A stretch of DNA of 64,000 bases from Bacteroidales bacterium (lineage in GTDB: Bacteria; Bacteroidota; Bacteroidia; Bacteroidales; Tenuifilaceae), in the NCBI GenBank assembly GCA_020636845.1, contig JACJXD010000008.1, forward strand, positions 1-64,000. Reading direction: 5' to 3'. The translations under genes and the position numbers were made by a program. Shown in pieces: positions 45,257-54,038 of the stretch (position 1 is the stretch's first letter; each line of letters opens with the position of its first letter). Under the pieces are notes generated by a model. The model saw only the letters and a list, made by a program, of their open reading frames with translations. It had not been told where the DNA came from and did not search any database.

Positions 45257-45264
45257 TATTTTTG
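45257..45264 (+). promoter_or_regulatory. -7 element upstream of the S9 hydrolase
   Basis: TATTTTTG, 33 nt before the ATG. A second match, TAAATTTG (45196-45203), lies further up. Confidence 0.4.
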
Positions 45265-45297
45265 AAATACTTAACAATAGTATTAACTTAATATGCC

Positions 45298-46371
45298 ATG
45301 AAAAAATTAGTTACGTTGATTTTGGTCCTTTCGATGTTTTCTGCTTTTTCGCAGGACGAGCAAAGTTTGAAGGAACAAGTTAATCAACTAAAAGAGGATA
45401 ACATTAACCTTAATCACAGGTTAGATGAAGTTCAAAAGTTGGTGGACGATGTAGTTTGGTTTAATAGGGTTGGCGATGTTGCGTTCATCGATAAGGTTTA
45501 TATTTACGGACCTCCTCCGGCAAATGTTAAAAATCCTACAGCGATGGGGGCAAATAACCCGGTTAAATTTTGGTCGTATGTTTTTATTCCTAAGAATATT
45601 GACCCAAACAAGAAATATCCGTTGTTGGTTTTTCCTCACGGAGGAGTTCATGCCGATTTTACCACGTATTATACCCATATTATCAGGGAAATGATTGCGC
45701 AAGGCTACGTGGTAGTTGCAGCAGAGTATAGGGGTAGCACGGGCTATGGACGTGGTTTTTGGGAAAAGATAGATTATGGTGGACTTGAGTACGAGGATGT
45801 TTACGCCAGCAGGAATTATGTTTTGGATAACTACGATTTTGTCGATTCCAAGCGTGTCGGGATTATAGGTTGGAGTCACGGAGGAATGATTGCTTTGCAT
45901 AATATTTTCGAGCATCCCGACGATTATGCCTGTGCTTTTGCCGGGGTTCCGGTTTCCGATTTAATCCTTCGCTATGGCTATTCCGACGACGAATATCGTG
46001 AATTATATACCGCCCCTTACCATATCGGTAAATCGCCCAGAGAGGACATTGCTGAGTATAAGCGTCGTTCTCCGGTTTGGCAGGCCGATAAGCTCAAAAC
46101 CCCGTTGCTTATTCATACCAATACTTGCGATGATGATGTTTACGAAATTGAGGTGGAACATTTAATTCAGGCGCTAAAGGCTGATGGTAAAAAATTCGAG
46201 TACGAAATATTTCAGGATATGCCCGGCGGGCATTCGTTTGATAGAATTGATACTAAGGCTGCTCGTAAAATTAGGGTGAAGATTTATAAGTTTTTGGCGC
46301 AATACCTAAATCCTCCTAAGCCTATTAAGTCGGTAGAGGATATAAATAGAGCCGCTTATCTGCCTTTTTAG
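45298..46371 (+). CDS. Exported prolyl-oligopeptidase-family (S9) serine hydrolase
   Basis: 357 aa with a signal peptide (to about FSQD, residue 20), a short coiled coil (about 22-50), then an alpha/beta hydrolase domain. The nucleophile is Ser193 in GWSHGG, the acid is in TCDDDVYEIE (near 278-281) and the base is His312 in PGGHSFD. The N-terminal propeller of full S9 enzymes is absent, so it is a compact member that may cut peptides or ester/acyl groups. The target is unknown. Confidence 0.88.
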   Translation: MKKLVTLILVLSMFSAFSQDEQSLKEQVNQLKEDNINLNHRLDEVQKLVDDVVWFNRVGDVAFIDKVYIYGPPPANVKNPTAMGANNPVKFWSYVFIPKNIDPNKKYPLLVFPHGGVHADFTTYYTHIIREMIAQGYVVVAAEYRGSTGYGRGFWEKIDYGGLEYEDVYASRNYVLDNYDFVDSKRVGIIGWSHGGMIALHNIFEHPDDYACAFAGVPVSDLILRYGYSDDEYRELYTAPYHIGKSPREDIAEYKRRSPVWQADKLKTPLLIHTNTCDDDVYEIEVEHLIQALKADGKKFEYEIFQDMPGGHSFDRIDTKAARKIRVKIYKFLAQYLNPPKPIKSVEDINRAAYLPF

Positions 46372-46419
46372 AGTATTGTCCTTTAGGTTGAATGCTATTT
46401 TGTAATGTTCTTTTTATAC

Positions 46420-46448
46420 AAAAGTCCATCTTTTTAAGGTGGACTTTT
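46420..46448. terminator. Intrinsic terminator after the S9 hydrolase
   Basis: AAAAGTCCA (46420-46428) pairs with TGGACTTTT (46440-46448). A's on the left let it also serve the minus strand. Confidence 0.75.
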
Positions 46449-46521
46449 GAGTTAAATATGTCGATTTAAAAGGTGTTTGGCAGCTTTTGCCTCTTTTTCG
46501 CTTTTTAAGTTTTGTATTAAC

Positions 46522-47751
46522 TTATTTCAGCATATCCTTTACTTCATTCAAATTTCCATCGACCTTGGCTGGTTTCAATCCAAGAATACGCGCAATAAGC
46601 GGGTATATGTCGATGTTTTGAAAAGAATCGTGTTTGTATCCCGATTTGAATGCAGGCCCCATAGCATAGAAAATCCCTTGCATGTCGGGCTGCATGTTAT
46701 CGTATCCGTGAGTACCTCCATCGTAGCGCTGAACGTTATCCGTCCACGATAAACTCCAGCCCAACTCTGGTTCAAGAAGCAAATCGTTTATTCTGGGGTT
46801 GGTGCCATAAACGTATCGTTTGGGTATTTCGTTTCGTTTCCAAACGTTAAGATGCTTAATGGTTTTTAATTTTTCCAATGCTTCATTGTAGTTTTCTTTT
46901 TTAGGTTGAAGCGAGTAAACAGGATTTCCTCCGGAGATGTATTGGAACCAATCCTTGCTAACATAGTTGGAAAGGTTAATTACCCTTTCGCTGGAAGTTT
47001 CGGTCATTCCATGGTCGGAAACAACAATTATGTTTATTTTATTGGCAATTGGCAGGGCTTGTAAGCGTGTAATAAATACTCCCAGCAAGCTATCCAACTG
47101 CTCTACTACCTCTTTGGTTTGATCGGATACCGGTCCGTATTTATGGCTAATCATATCGGGCTCATGGTAGTAAAAGGTGATAAGGCGTGGTCTTTTGTTT
47201 TCGGGTAACGAAAGCCAGCTAATAACCGTGTCAATTCTGTTTACAAAGGGAATATTTTGATCGTAACGTTTCCAGTAGGTTGGCTGAATTCCTTCAATAG
47301 GAGCTTCGGACCCAACCCAGTAATACGATGCTGTTTTTTTCCCTTGTTTTTCGGCTGTTACCCAAATGGGTTCTCCTTTGTAGAAATTGCCGTTCTCAAC
47401 GCTTTTTCTGTCGCCAAGCCTGAAATACCCCAAATCCTTATCGTAAAACGAATTATTCACTATACCATGATGATCGGGATGCAGGCCTGTTGCAATGCTG
47501 TAGTGGTTAGGAAATGTTTTGGACGGATAGCAGCTGATTAATGATTTGGCTTTAACCCCTTTGGATGCAATGTCATTCAAAGTAGGAGTTTGGTAAATTG
47601 TATTATAATCCCAGCGAAAAGCATCGAGCGATATGAGGATTACGTATGAGTCGGGAGGCGTTTCCGTCATAGGCGTGTTGGAGGCACGTGTAAACGTTGA
47701 AGATGCTAAAAGTATTGTAGCAACGGTTAGGGTTAACTTTCTAATTTTCAT
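46522..47751 (-). CDS. Exported NPP-type phosphodiesterase/alkaline phosphatase superfamily
   Basis: 409 aa with a signal peptide. Metal ligands and nucleophile of the nucleotide pyrophosphatase group are in place: ISLDAFRWDY (Asp), PSKTFPNHYS (Thr nucleophile), HEPDMISHKYGP, VVSDHGMTE and GGTHGYDN. Hydrolyses phosphodiester or pyrophosphate bonds of nucleotides or lipid head groups outside the cytoplasm. The same type is common in Bacteroidota. Confidence 0.9.
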   Translation of the reverse strand: MKIRKLTLTVATILLASSTFTRASNTPMTETPPDSYVILISLDAFRWDYNTIYQTPTLNDIASKGVKAKSLISCYPSKTFPNHYSIATGLHPDHHGIVNNSFYDKDLGYFRLGDRKSVENGNFYKGEPIWVTAEKQGKKTASYYWVGSEAPIEGIQPTYWKRYDQNIPFVNRIDTVISWLSLPENKRPRLITFYYHEPDMISHKYGPVSDQTKEVVEQLDSLLGVFITRLQALPIANKINIIVVSDHGMTETSSERVINLSNYVSKDWFQYISGGNPVYSLQPKKENYNEALEKLKTIKHLNVWKRNEIPKRYVYGTNPRINDLLLEPELGWSLSWTDNVQRYDGGTHGYDNMQPDMQGIFYAMGPAFKSGYKHDSFQNIDIYPLIARILGLKPAKVDGNLNEVKDMLK

Positions 47752-47785
47752 CTCTACAAATTTTGTCTAACTTTATTAAAGGTTT

Positions 47786-49147
47786 CTATTTTAGGTTGTT
47801 GGCAATGTATTCATCAACGTTGAATTTTCGCTTGCAACCTTCAAAGTTCATAAATCGAATTTTTCCAAATATAGGTTTTTCTGGCCAAGGTCTGTCGTGA
47901 ACTCCTCCAATTGACCATGCAACTCCGGTAAACCCGTTAGGGTCGCGACCATCAATACTATACTTGTCGTTAAGGTATATGGCTATTTGTATGGCTTCTT
48001 CGGGACAAGTTGTCCACTCCAGAATTTTTTTAGCCCAATACATTCTCATATACCCGTGCATTTTTCCTTTGTGCACCATCTCCATTTGTGCTGCATTCCA
48101 TAGCGGGTCGTGCGTTTGGGCATTTTCGAATGTCGATAGGGAATACAAGTATTTTCTAACATCGAATCGATGAAGTTTATGCGACTCTTTGGCCCATTCG
48201 GGGAAACCCGAGAATCGAGAATAAGCAGGGTTGTATAGGCAAAAGTTGTCGGATAACTCCCGTCTGATTATCAATTCTTCCAAAAAAGCCTTTTTATCTT
48301 CTTCAGGTGCGGTCGATTTTAAAATTTCAATGGCAATGCGCTGTGCCGAAATTTGACCAAAATGAAGATACGGCGATAAATTCGATTGTCCGTCGATATT
48401 TGGGTTGTTTCGCTTTGTGGAATACCCGTTCAATTTATCGGATATGAATTTGTGCAAAACATCGTTTGCAGCATCTTCTCCGGGAATAAAAGTTTCAACG
48501 GGCTTTACATCGTTCGAAGGTTTTAGCCACACAATGGCATCGTGCCAGTTGGTCGGTTTGTGCTTAACATCGGTTTTAATCGAAGGCGTTACGGCTTCAA
48601 AATCCGTTAAAAACGTCGATAGGTGCTTTTTTATTTTAGGTCGGATTGTGTATGCTCCAAACTCAGCCTTTGGCGATGCAATCCAGCAAGGAACAATGTT
48701 GTGGGCGTCAACTTCATAATGCGGAATTAAGATTCGCTCGTTTAGTTGGCTTTTCCAATCACGTTTTATCATTAGCGGGTCAAAGTCGCTTACAATTAAG
48801 CTGGCCTGCGTTTTCTCTATAAATATTGCCAACATTTCGGCAGGATTTCCTTTTAATAGTTGAAAATCGATACCGGCATCAAGTAACTTTTGCTCTACCT
48901 GTTTCAGCCCTTTCAGCATAAAATCGTATTGCCTAAGGCCTGCTCCCGGGAAAGAAGGTGCTAGTGTAAAGGCTACCTTTACAGGTACATTCAACGCATT
49001 AGCCTTCGAAATGGAATAAGTAAGCGCCCAGTTGTCGGCAACCCTTTGGTCGCGCGACATCCAATAAATAACAGGTCCCGAACCGGTTATTTCACCGGAG
49101 CGTAATTCCCGTACCCTATGTTTGTTAAAGCTAATTTTGTTGAACAT
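47786..49147 (-). CDS. Class II CPD photolyase
   Basis: 453 aa. Uses light and FADH- to split cyclobutane pyrimidine dimers. An N-terminal alpha/beta antenna domain (PVIYWMSRDQRVADNWAL) and a C-terminal helical FAD domain are present. Class II signatures are MHGYMRMYWAKKILEW and LNDKYSIDGRDPNGFTGVAWSIGGVHDR, ending in FGKIRFMN. Presence implies exposure to light, at odds with a strictly gut lifestyle. No light-sensing regulator is adjacent. Confidence 0.95.
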   Translation of the reverse strand: MFNKISFNKHRVRELRSGEITGSGPVIYWMSRDQRVADNWALTYSISKANALNVPVKVAFTLAPSFPGAGLRQYDFMLKGLKQVEQKLLDAGIDFQLLKGNPAEMLAIFIEKTQASLIVSDFDPLMIKRDWKSQLNERILIPHYEVDAHNIVPCWIASPKAEFGAYTIRPKIKKHLSTFLTDFEAVTPSIKTDVKHKPTNWHDAIVWLKPSNDVKPVETFIPGEDAANDVLHKFISDKLNGYSTKRNNPNIDGQSNLSPYLHFGQISAQRIAIEILKSTAPEEDKKAFLEELIIRRELSDNFCLYNPAYSRFSGFPEWAKESHKLHRFDVRKYLYSLSTFENAQTHDPLWNAAQMEMVHKGKMHGYMRMYWAKKILEWTTCPEEAIQIAIYLNDKYSIDGRDPNGFTGVAWSIGGVHDRPWPEKPIFGKIRFMNFEGCKRKFNVDEYIANNLK

Positions 49148-49275
49148 AGCATGAAAAACAATCCCAGTAAATTTAGGAATAATATTATTAAGGCAACTAT
49201 AAATAATTGTGTAAAATAGGTTAACAAGCGGTTTTGAGTATTAAGTGGCGAGGATGATGAACTTTGTTAGAATGT

Positions 49276-49308
49276 TTGTAAAATTTGAAATAATTAAGTG
49301 TATCTTTG
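49276..49308 (+). promoter_or_regulatory. Promoter for the FMN riboswitch-ribB transcript
   Basis: TTG (49276-49278), 22-nt spacer and TATCTTTG (49301-49308), ten nt before the riboswitch. Confidence 0.55.
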
Positions 49309-49317
49309 GTGTGGTTT

Positions 49318-49432
49318 TCTTCGGGGCAGGGCGTAATTCCCTACCGGCGGTAAAGTCCGCGACTCCTTAATTTTTAGGATTGATTTGGTGAAATTCCAAA
49401 ACCGACAGTAAGAGTCTGGATGAGAGAAGAAA
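49318..49432 (+). ncRNA. FMN riboswitch (RFN element)
   Basis: The aptamer consensus is unmistakable: TCGGGGCAGGG, ATTCCCTACCGGCGG, AAGTCCGCGAC, TTGGTGAAATTCCAAAACCGACAGT and AGTCTGGATGAGAGAAGA, with the P1 stem formed by the outer CTTC/GAAG. It controls ribB, about 90 nt downstream. No T-tailed terminator lies between it and ribB. CTCC (49480-49483) could pair with the ribB Shine-Dalgarno GGAG (49511-49514) or with an adjacent GGAG (49484-49487), which suggests translational control (inference). Confidence 0.95.
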
Positions 49433-49519
49433 TGTGTAAATTGGCATTAGGTTGCGGTTTATTTATTTTAAGCGTGTTGCTCCGGAGATTTAATTACTAA
49501 CAGTAAAAAAGGAGTGAAA

Positions 49520-50182
49520 ATGACTACGCTTAAGGAGTTTGGCGAAACCTGCAAGGAAAGGGTGGACAATGCCATTAGAAGTTTGCAACAAGGAAAAGGG
49601 ATTCTACTTGTTGACGACGAGAATCGGGAAAATGAAGGCGATATTATTTATTCTGCCGAAAAAATGACCGAAAAGGACATGGCATTAATGATTAGGAATT
49701 GCAGTGGAATAGTGTGTTTATGCCTAACCGATGAAAAGTGCAAAAGTCTTGGTCTGAGACAAATGGTGGATAACAACACCAGTAAAAATCAAACAGCATT
49801 TACTATATCCATAGAGGCCAAAAATGGCGTAACTACAGGCGTTTCGGCTAAGGATAGGTTAACTACAATTAAAACGGCTATTGCTAAAAATGCCTCTTCG
49901 ACCGATTTAGCTCATCCCGGTCATGTTTTTCCTTTAAGAGCAAAGCCCAACGGTGTTTACGAGCGTAGGGGGCATACCGAAGGCAGTGTCGATTTAATGA
50001 AGTTGTCGGGACTTTCGGATGCTTCGGTGTTATGCGAATTAATGAATGAGGATGGAACCATGGCCAGACTTCCGGAAATTGCTTCGTTTGCTCGTGAACA
50101 CAATATGACAGTTGTTTCGGTAGAAGATATATACCAATACCGAAAAATGAAGGAAAACATATATCAGGTTGTTAATAATTAG
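49520..50182 (+). CDS. ribB: 3,4-dihydroxy-2-butanone 4-phosphate synthase
   Basis: 220 aa from the ATG at 49520, with GGAG 5 nt upstream; the in-frame GTG at 49514 overlaps that site. Makes the four-carbon unit of riboflavin from ribulose 5-phosphate. Catalytic motifs are DDENRENEGD near 34-43 and HPGHVFPLRAKPNGVYERRGHTEGSVDL near 136-163. It is the single-domain form, with no fused GTP cyclohydrolase II, so ribA must lie elsewhere. Controlled by the FMN riboswitch. Confidence 0.96.
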   Translation: MTTLKEFGETCKERVDNAIRSLQQGKGILLVDDENRENEGDIIYSAEKMTEKDMALMIRNCSGIVCLCLTDEKCKSLGLRQMVDNNTSKNQTAFTISIEAKNGVTTGVSAKDRLTTIKTAIAKNASSTDLAHPGHVFPLRAKPNGVYERRGHTEGSVDLMKLSGLSDASVLCELMNEDGTMARLPEIASFAREHNMTVVSVEDIYQYRKMKENIYQVVNN

Positions 50183-50248
50183 GGCTTTAAACTAAATACG
50201 GGAAAAACCGATTGAGTATTCTTTTTGTGGTATATTTTTTAGTTGTTG

Positions 50249-50263
50249 CGGTATAATATACCG
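50249..50263. promoter_or_regulatory. Perfect 15-nt palindrome upstream of the SQR-like gene
   Basis: CGGTATAATATACCG has two perfect 7-bp arms around one base. It lies 147 nt before the ATG and 66 nt after the ribB stop. Operator-like; also a possible small hairpin. Confidence 0.4.
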
Positions 50264-50409
50264 AACTGAATGTAAATATTTAACCGAATTTCATTATCTT
50301 TCTCATTAAAAGGAGTTCATAAAAGTTTTGAGAATATTAATGAACAAATTTTGCTTAAAAATGTATTAAGCGTAAAATAAATATTTACTAACTAAAACAT
50401 GTAATTCGG

Positions 50410-51666
50410 ATGAAAAGAGTGCTTGTATTAGGATGTAATTTTGCGGGCCTTACGGTTTCCCGATATTTGCATAAAGAGGCAAAAGGTAAAATAAAGTTAA
50501 CCGTAATAGATCGGAAGAATTACATCAACTTTATTCCAAATATTCCCATAGAGGTTTTTAGCAACAACAACCCTGCTGATACAATGGAATTCCCCTTTCA
50601 GAAGCATTTAAAATCGGATGGAACCGAGTTTATTCAAGCCGATGTTGAGGAAATTGACGTGAAGGGCAGGAGAGTGTATTACACTCCAAACGAACGTCCG
50701 GGGTCCGCTCGGGAATTTATAGAATACGATTATTTGGTTATAGCATTGGGCGCTAGGCTTGCCTACGATAAAATTGAAGGCTTTGCCGAGTTTGGTCACA
50801 CGTTTTCCGATACGACTTACGGAAATAAAGTAAGGCAGTACCTTTACAACGATTATAAGGGAGGGCATATAGCCGTTGGTTCCGACTTATTTGTGCAGGG
50901 AAAGCACCCAAAGTTACCTGAAGTGCCAATAGCATTGGCTGCTTGTGAGGGACCTCCGGTCGAAATAGGATTTTCCTTGGCCGATTGGCTGAAAAGGCAT
51001 AAAAAGGGTAATGAAAAAAGTATTACCCTATTTACTCCTGCCGATGTAATTGCGGAGGATGCTGGCGAAACCATCCTGAATAAATTATTGCCAATGGTAT
51101 CCGATATGGGATTTGGGTACATGAATAATACCCATGGTATAAAAAGGCTTTACAAGGATGGGATTGAGTTTAAAAATGGGAAAAGTTTAGAAGCCGAATT
51201 GAAGATTGTATTTCCTAATTGGGAGGCTCACGAATTTATAAAGAAGTTACCAATTGTGGATGACCAAGGATTTATAGTAACGGATTTATTTATGAGAAAT
51301 CCGGATTATCCCGAAATATTTGCTGTTGGCGATGCTGCTTCCGTAACAGTTCCTAAGTTGGGGGCTATAGGTCATTTGGAGTGCGAAATAGTATCGAAGG
51401 TAATTGGTAACGAGGTAGCAGGTAAAAACGAAGAGGTTAAACCGTTGGAACCTATGCTTATTTGCTTTGGAGATATGGGGAATTATAAAGGCTTTTACAT
51501 GCACACAAACGAATGGTGGGGTGGAGATATACGCATTTTAAAAATGGGAATTACTCCTTATATGATGAAGATAGGTTTTAAAACAATGTACAAAACGTTG
51601 GGTGGAAAAGTTCCCAGTTGGGGAATGCCTTTTGCCAAGTTGGTTGCCGATCATGTTTCTATATAA
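50410..51666 (+). CDS. Sulfide:quinone-reductase-like FAD oxidoreductase
   Basis: 418 aa, two-dinucleotide-binding-domain flavoprotein. The FAD motif is GCNFAG (8-13), with Asn for the second Gly; the second FAD motif is IFAVGDAASV (near 302-311). Cys179 (AACEGPP) and Cys352 (LICFGD) are at the places of the two redox cysteines of sulfide:quinone oxidoreductases, known for the Acidianus enzyme as Cys178 and Cys350. That favours sulfide over NADH as donor. Membrane association is by C-terminal amphipathic helices. Type-2 NADH dehydrogenase is the alternative. Confidence 0.8.
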   Translation: MKRVLVLGCNFAGLTVSRYLHKEAKGKIKLTVIDRKNYINFIPNIPIEVFSNNNPADTMEFPFQKHLKSDGTEFIQADVEEIDVKGRRVYYTPNERPGSAREFIEYDYLVIALGARLAYDKIEGFAEFGHTFSDTTYGNKVRQYLYNDYKGGHIAVGSDLFVQGKHPKLPEVPIALAACEGPPVEIGFSLADWLKRHKKGNEKSITLFTPADVIAEDAGETILNKLLPMVSDMGFGYMNNTHGIKRLYKDGIEFKNGKSLEAELKIVFPNWEAHEFIKKLPIVDDQGFIVTDLFMRNPDYPEIFAVGDAASVTVPKLGAIGHLECEIVSKVIGNEVAGKNEEVKPLEPMLICFGDMGNYKGFYMHTNEWWGGDIRILKMGITPYMMKIGFKTMYKTLGGKVPSWGMPFAKLVADHVSI

Positions 51667-51696
51667 TATTTAAGCATCTGTAAAATGAAAAAGAAG

Positions 51697-51725
51697 AAAC
51701 CCTGCCGAACAAGCAGGGTTTACTT
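51697..51725. terminator. Bidirectional terminator
   Basis: AAACCCTGC (51697-51705) pairs with GCAGGGTTT (51713-51721), followed by T-rich sequence. Lies between converging genes. Confidence 0.8.
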
Positions 51726-51741
51726 TTATTATTCGTTGTGT

Positions 51742-52752
51742 TTATGGCATTTTATGCACAATAATATCGTTGGAACGAAGTAGTATGTCCACATACTGAG
51801 CTCGTTGATATGCAAAAGGATCGTGTACGTTTTTTTTAGCTAGTTTTCCTTTAAATTCATCGATGGATTTGTAGCCTTTTTCTTGCATCCATGCTTCCAT
51901 CTCGCTCAGAATTTTAGGAATGAAGCCAATCCCGTTTTTATAAAGTGCGCTCACAATTTGAAATGCCGATGCTCCAGCCAAAATCATTTTTATAGCATCG
52001 CTTCCACTTAAAATGCCCGTATTTGCGCAAAGGTCGGCGGCTATGTTGCCAAATACCAACCCAACGAATCGCAGAGGTAGTTGCATGTCGGTTTGCTCGC
52101 TCAGGGTTATGGATTGTACCAGTTCTTCCTTGTCAATATTGATGTCCGGTTGAAATAGCCTGTTAAACAGAACAATGCCATCTATTTCGGTAGAGTCGAA
52201 TCTGCGAATAACGTCGAGAGGGTTGGTGTAGAATGGGCTAAGTTTAACGCTGACGGGTATTTTAACTGTTTTTTTTACCCTTTCCAAGGTTTCCTGTTGC
52301 GATTGGATGATAGTTTTTCCCTCCACTTCAAAGTTTTTGGGAGTGGTATAAAAGTTAAGTTCAAGAGCATCTACCCCGGTTTCGGCAATGGCAACGGCAT
52401 ACTCTTCCCATGTGTCTGGGTGCATGGCATTTAAACTTGCAATTATTGGTATGGAGAGTAGTTCTTTTGCCTTTTTAAGTTTAGATAGGTGTTCTGCGGG
52501 GCCAGCATGTTTGAGTAAAGGAAACAGGCGAATCATTTCGGCATGACGTTCATTATACTGCTCCAGCTCATTTTCCAGTTCCAACTCTTCGAGTTGAATT
52601 TGTTCCTCGAATAGCGATTTAAAGACTATGGCTCCAGCGCCAGCTTCTTCGATAGCCTTTAAGTTTTCAACCTTTCCGGTAAGCGATGAAGCGCCTACTA
52701 TGAGCGGATTTTTTAACTCAAGACCCATGTAGGATGTTTTTAGTGTTGTCAT
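51742..52752 (-). CDS. Dihydroorotate dehydrogenase-like flavoprotein
   Basis: 336-aa TIM-barrel flavoprotein of the class 1 dihydroorotate/dihydropyrimidine dehydrogenase superfamily (LKNPLIVGASSLTGKVENLK; VSVKLSPFYTN; GSDAIKMILAGASAFQIVSAL). The active-site loop, normally NxSCPN with catalytic Cys, reads NFYTTP here, so ordinary dihydroorotate oxidation is doubtful. Similar proteins of unproven function occur in Bacteroidota. It is 19 nt downstream of the serine hydrolase gene and in one operon with it. Confidence 0.8.
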   Translation of the reverse strand: MTTLKTSYMGLELKNPLIVGASSLTGKVENLKAIEEAGAGAIVFKSLFEEQIQLEELELENELEQYNERHAEMIRLFPLLKHAGPAEHLSKLKKAKELLSIPIIASLNAMHPDTWEEYAVAIAETGVDALELNFYTTPKNFEVEGKTIIQSQQETLERVKKTVKIPVSVKLSPFYTNPLDVIRRFDSTEIDGIVLFNRLFQPDINIDKEELVQSITLSEQTDMQLPLRFVGLVFGNIAADLCANTGILSGSDAIKMILAGASAFQIVSALYKNGIGFIPKILSEMEAWMQEKGYKSIDEFKGKLAKKNVHDPFAYQRAQYVDILLRSNDIIVHKMP

Positions 52753-52771
52753 AGCATTATGGATTTTATGA

Positions 52772-53830
52772 TTAGTTCTTTTCCGGGATTACTGCCTCTA
52801 TCAATTCGTGGGCAAGTAAAATTGTCGATTTGGGCCAATGGTAGTCGGTAAAGTTATTGGCGTTTATTGCCACAACCATTCCCTTTTCGGGACAAACAAA
52901 AACGTACTGATCGCCATACCCTGCTGCATATATCATTTCTTCATCGTTGGTAGGTAAATCAATCCACCATTGCAATCCGTACAGCGTATTGTTGTTGAAG
53001 TGAACAGGGTTGGCCGTAGATTCCTTTATCCATTGGCTCGATACAACTTGTGTATTTCCAAAATGTCCGTTATCGAGCATTATCAACCCAAATTTGGCCA
53101 TGTCGTAGGTTGTTAGGTGTATTCCTCCCCATGCCGGATAGCCGTTTTCGCCATAAAAATCCCATTGATAATCGGTTATTTTTAGAGGAACAAACAGTTG
53201 TTCCTCTACTAGTTTGTTAAAAGGTTTTTTGCTAATTCGGCTAATTATTTCGGCAATAATTTGGCTCGATAGGCTGTTATACGAAAATTTTGTTCCAGGC
53301 AATGTGTCAACTGGTAAATTCATAAAGAAATCAATCCAGTTGAAGTTGTTTTCCACAACGGCAATCAGGCTGTTGGAAGCATAGTTATAGGGATAGTCCC
53401 ATTCGTTAAATTTCAACCCGGTAGTTTGGTTAAGGAGATTTCGAATGGTAATGAGTTTTTTTATAGTATCTTTTTCAAATATATCGGCATATTCGGGAAA
53501 GTATTCGTACATGGGTGTATCAATACTTTGTATTAAATTGGAATCTAAGCATTTACCCAATAATAGTGAAATGATGCTTTTGCTTACGGAGCTAATTTGG
53601 TTTAGAGTATATCTGTTACAAAATTTAAAATACTTATCGTAAACAATTCTTCCCTGTGTATCGAGAATAACAATTCCCGTTATTTTCCCGTACTTGTCGT
53701 TTCGAATGTCCTGTTCGAGTCTTGTAATAATTTCGTTGTTGATATTTAGCCTTACTTTAGCAGCTGTGGCCGATTGTAAAACCGTTAGTATAAAAAAAGA
53801 TAGTATGATTATTTTAAAGTGTTGCGTCAT
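52772..53830 (-). CDS. Exported serine hydrolase (class C beta-lactamase-like)
   Basis: 352 aa with a signal peptide (to about TAAKV, residue 24). The SxxK motif is Ser81-Val-Ser-Lys84 and the tyrosine motif is in FSYNSLS (near 176-182). An AAGYGDQY segment sits in place of the third motif (KTG/HxG). The family includes esterases, D-aminopeptidases and peptidoglycan enzymes; the target is unknown. Transcribed with the flavoprotein gene downstream. Confidence 0.87.
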   Translation of the reverse strand: MTQHFKIIILSFFILTVLQSATAAKVRLNINNEIITRLEQDIRNDKYGKITGIVILDTQGRIVYDKYFKFCNRYTLNQISSVSKSIISLLLGKCLDSNLIQSIDTPMYEYFPEYADIFEKDTIKKLITIRNLLNQTTGLKFNEWDYPYNYASNSLIAVVENNFNWIDFFMNLPVDTLPGTKFSYNSLSSQIIAEIISRISKKPFNKLVEEQLFVPLKITDYQWDFYGENGYPAWGGIHLTTYDMAKFGLIMLDNGHFGNTQVVSSQWIKESTANPVHFNNNTLYGLQWWIDLPTNDEEMIYAAGYGDQYVFVCPEKGMVVAINANNFTDYHWPKSTILLAHELIEAVIPEKN

Positions 53831-53961
53831 GTCGGTTCAATTTTATTAAATATAGCAATTTTAACAGGCCGATGCAATAGTACGTTTATTTGTTATAAAC
53901 CGGAAAAGTTACGATTGGTTCAATGTTGCTATTTAATTTCGTTAGAGTTAAAATAAAATGG

Positions 53962-53969
53962 TACCTTTG
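53962..53969 (+). promoter_or_regulatory. -7 element for the RRM/cold-shock transcript
   Basis: TACCTTTG matches TAnnTTTG exactly. A standard TTG box is missing; TTA at 53942 is the nearest. Transcription would start near 53975. Confidence 0.5.
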
Positions 53970-54011
53970 CAGGTAATTGATTAGAAAATAGTAACAATGG
54001 TATTGTTATTT

Positions 54012-54038
54012 CATTCCAAATGGAAGGAATGTTTTTTT
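54012..54038 (+). terminator. Terminator-like hairpin inside the RRM/cold-shock leader
   Basis: CATTCC (54012-54017) pairs with GGAATG (54026-54031), followed by seven T. About 40 nt after the predicted start and 160 nt before the first gene, so it could act as a premature terminator relieved under some condition, such as cold. Confidence 0.5.

Noticed and set aside
52100..52740. pyrD of the pyrimidine pathway
   Set aside because: The catalytic loop of class 1 and class 2 enzymes is missing and the gene is not linked to pyrimidine genes, so the symbol is not justified.
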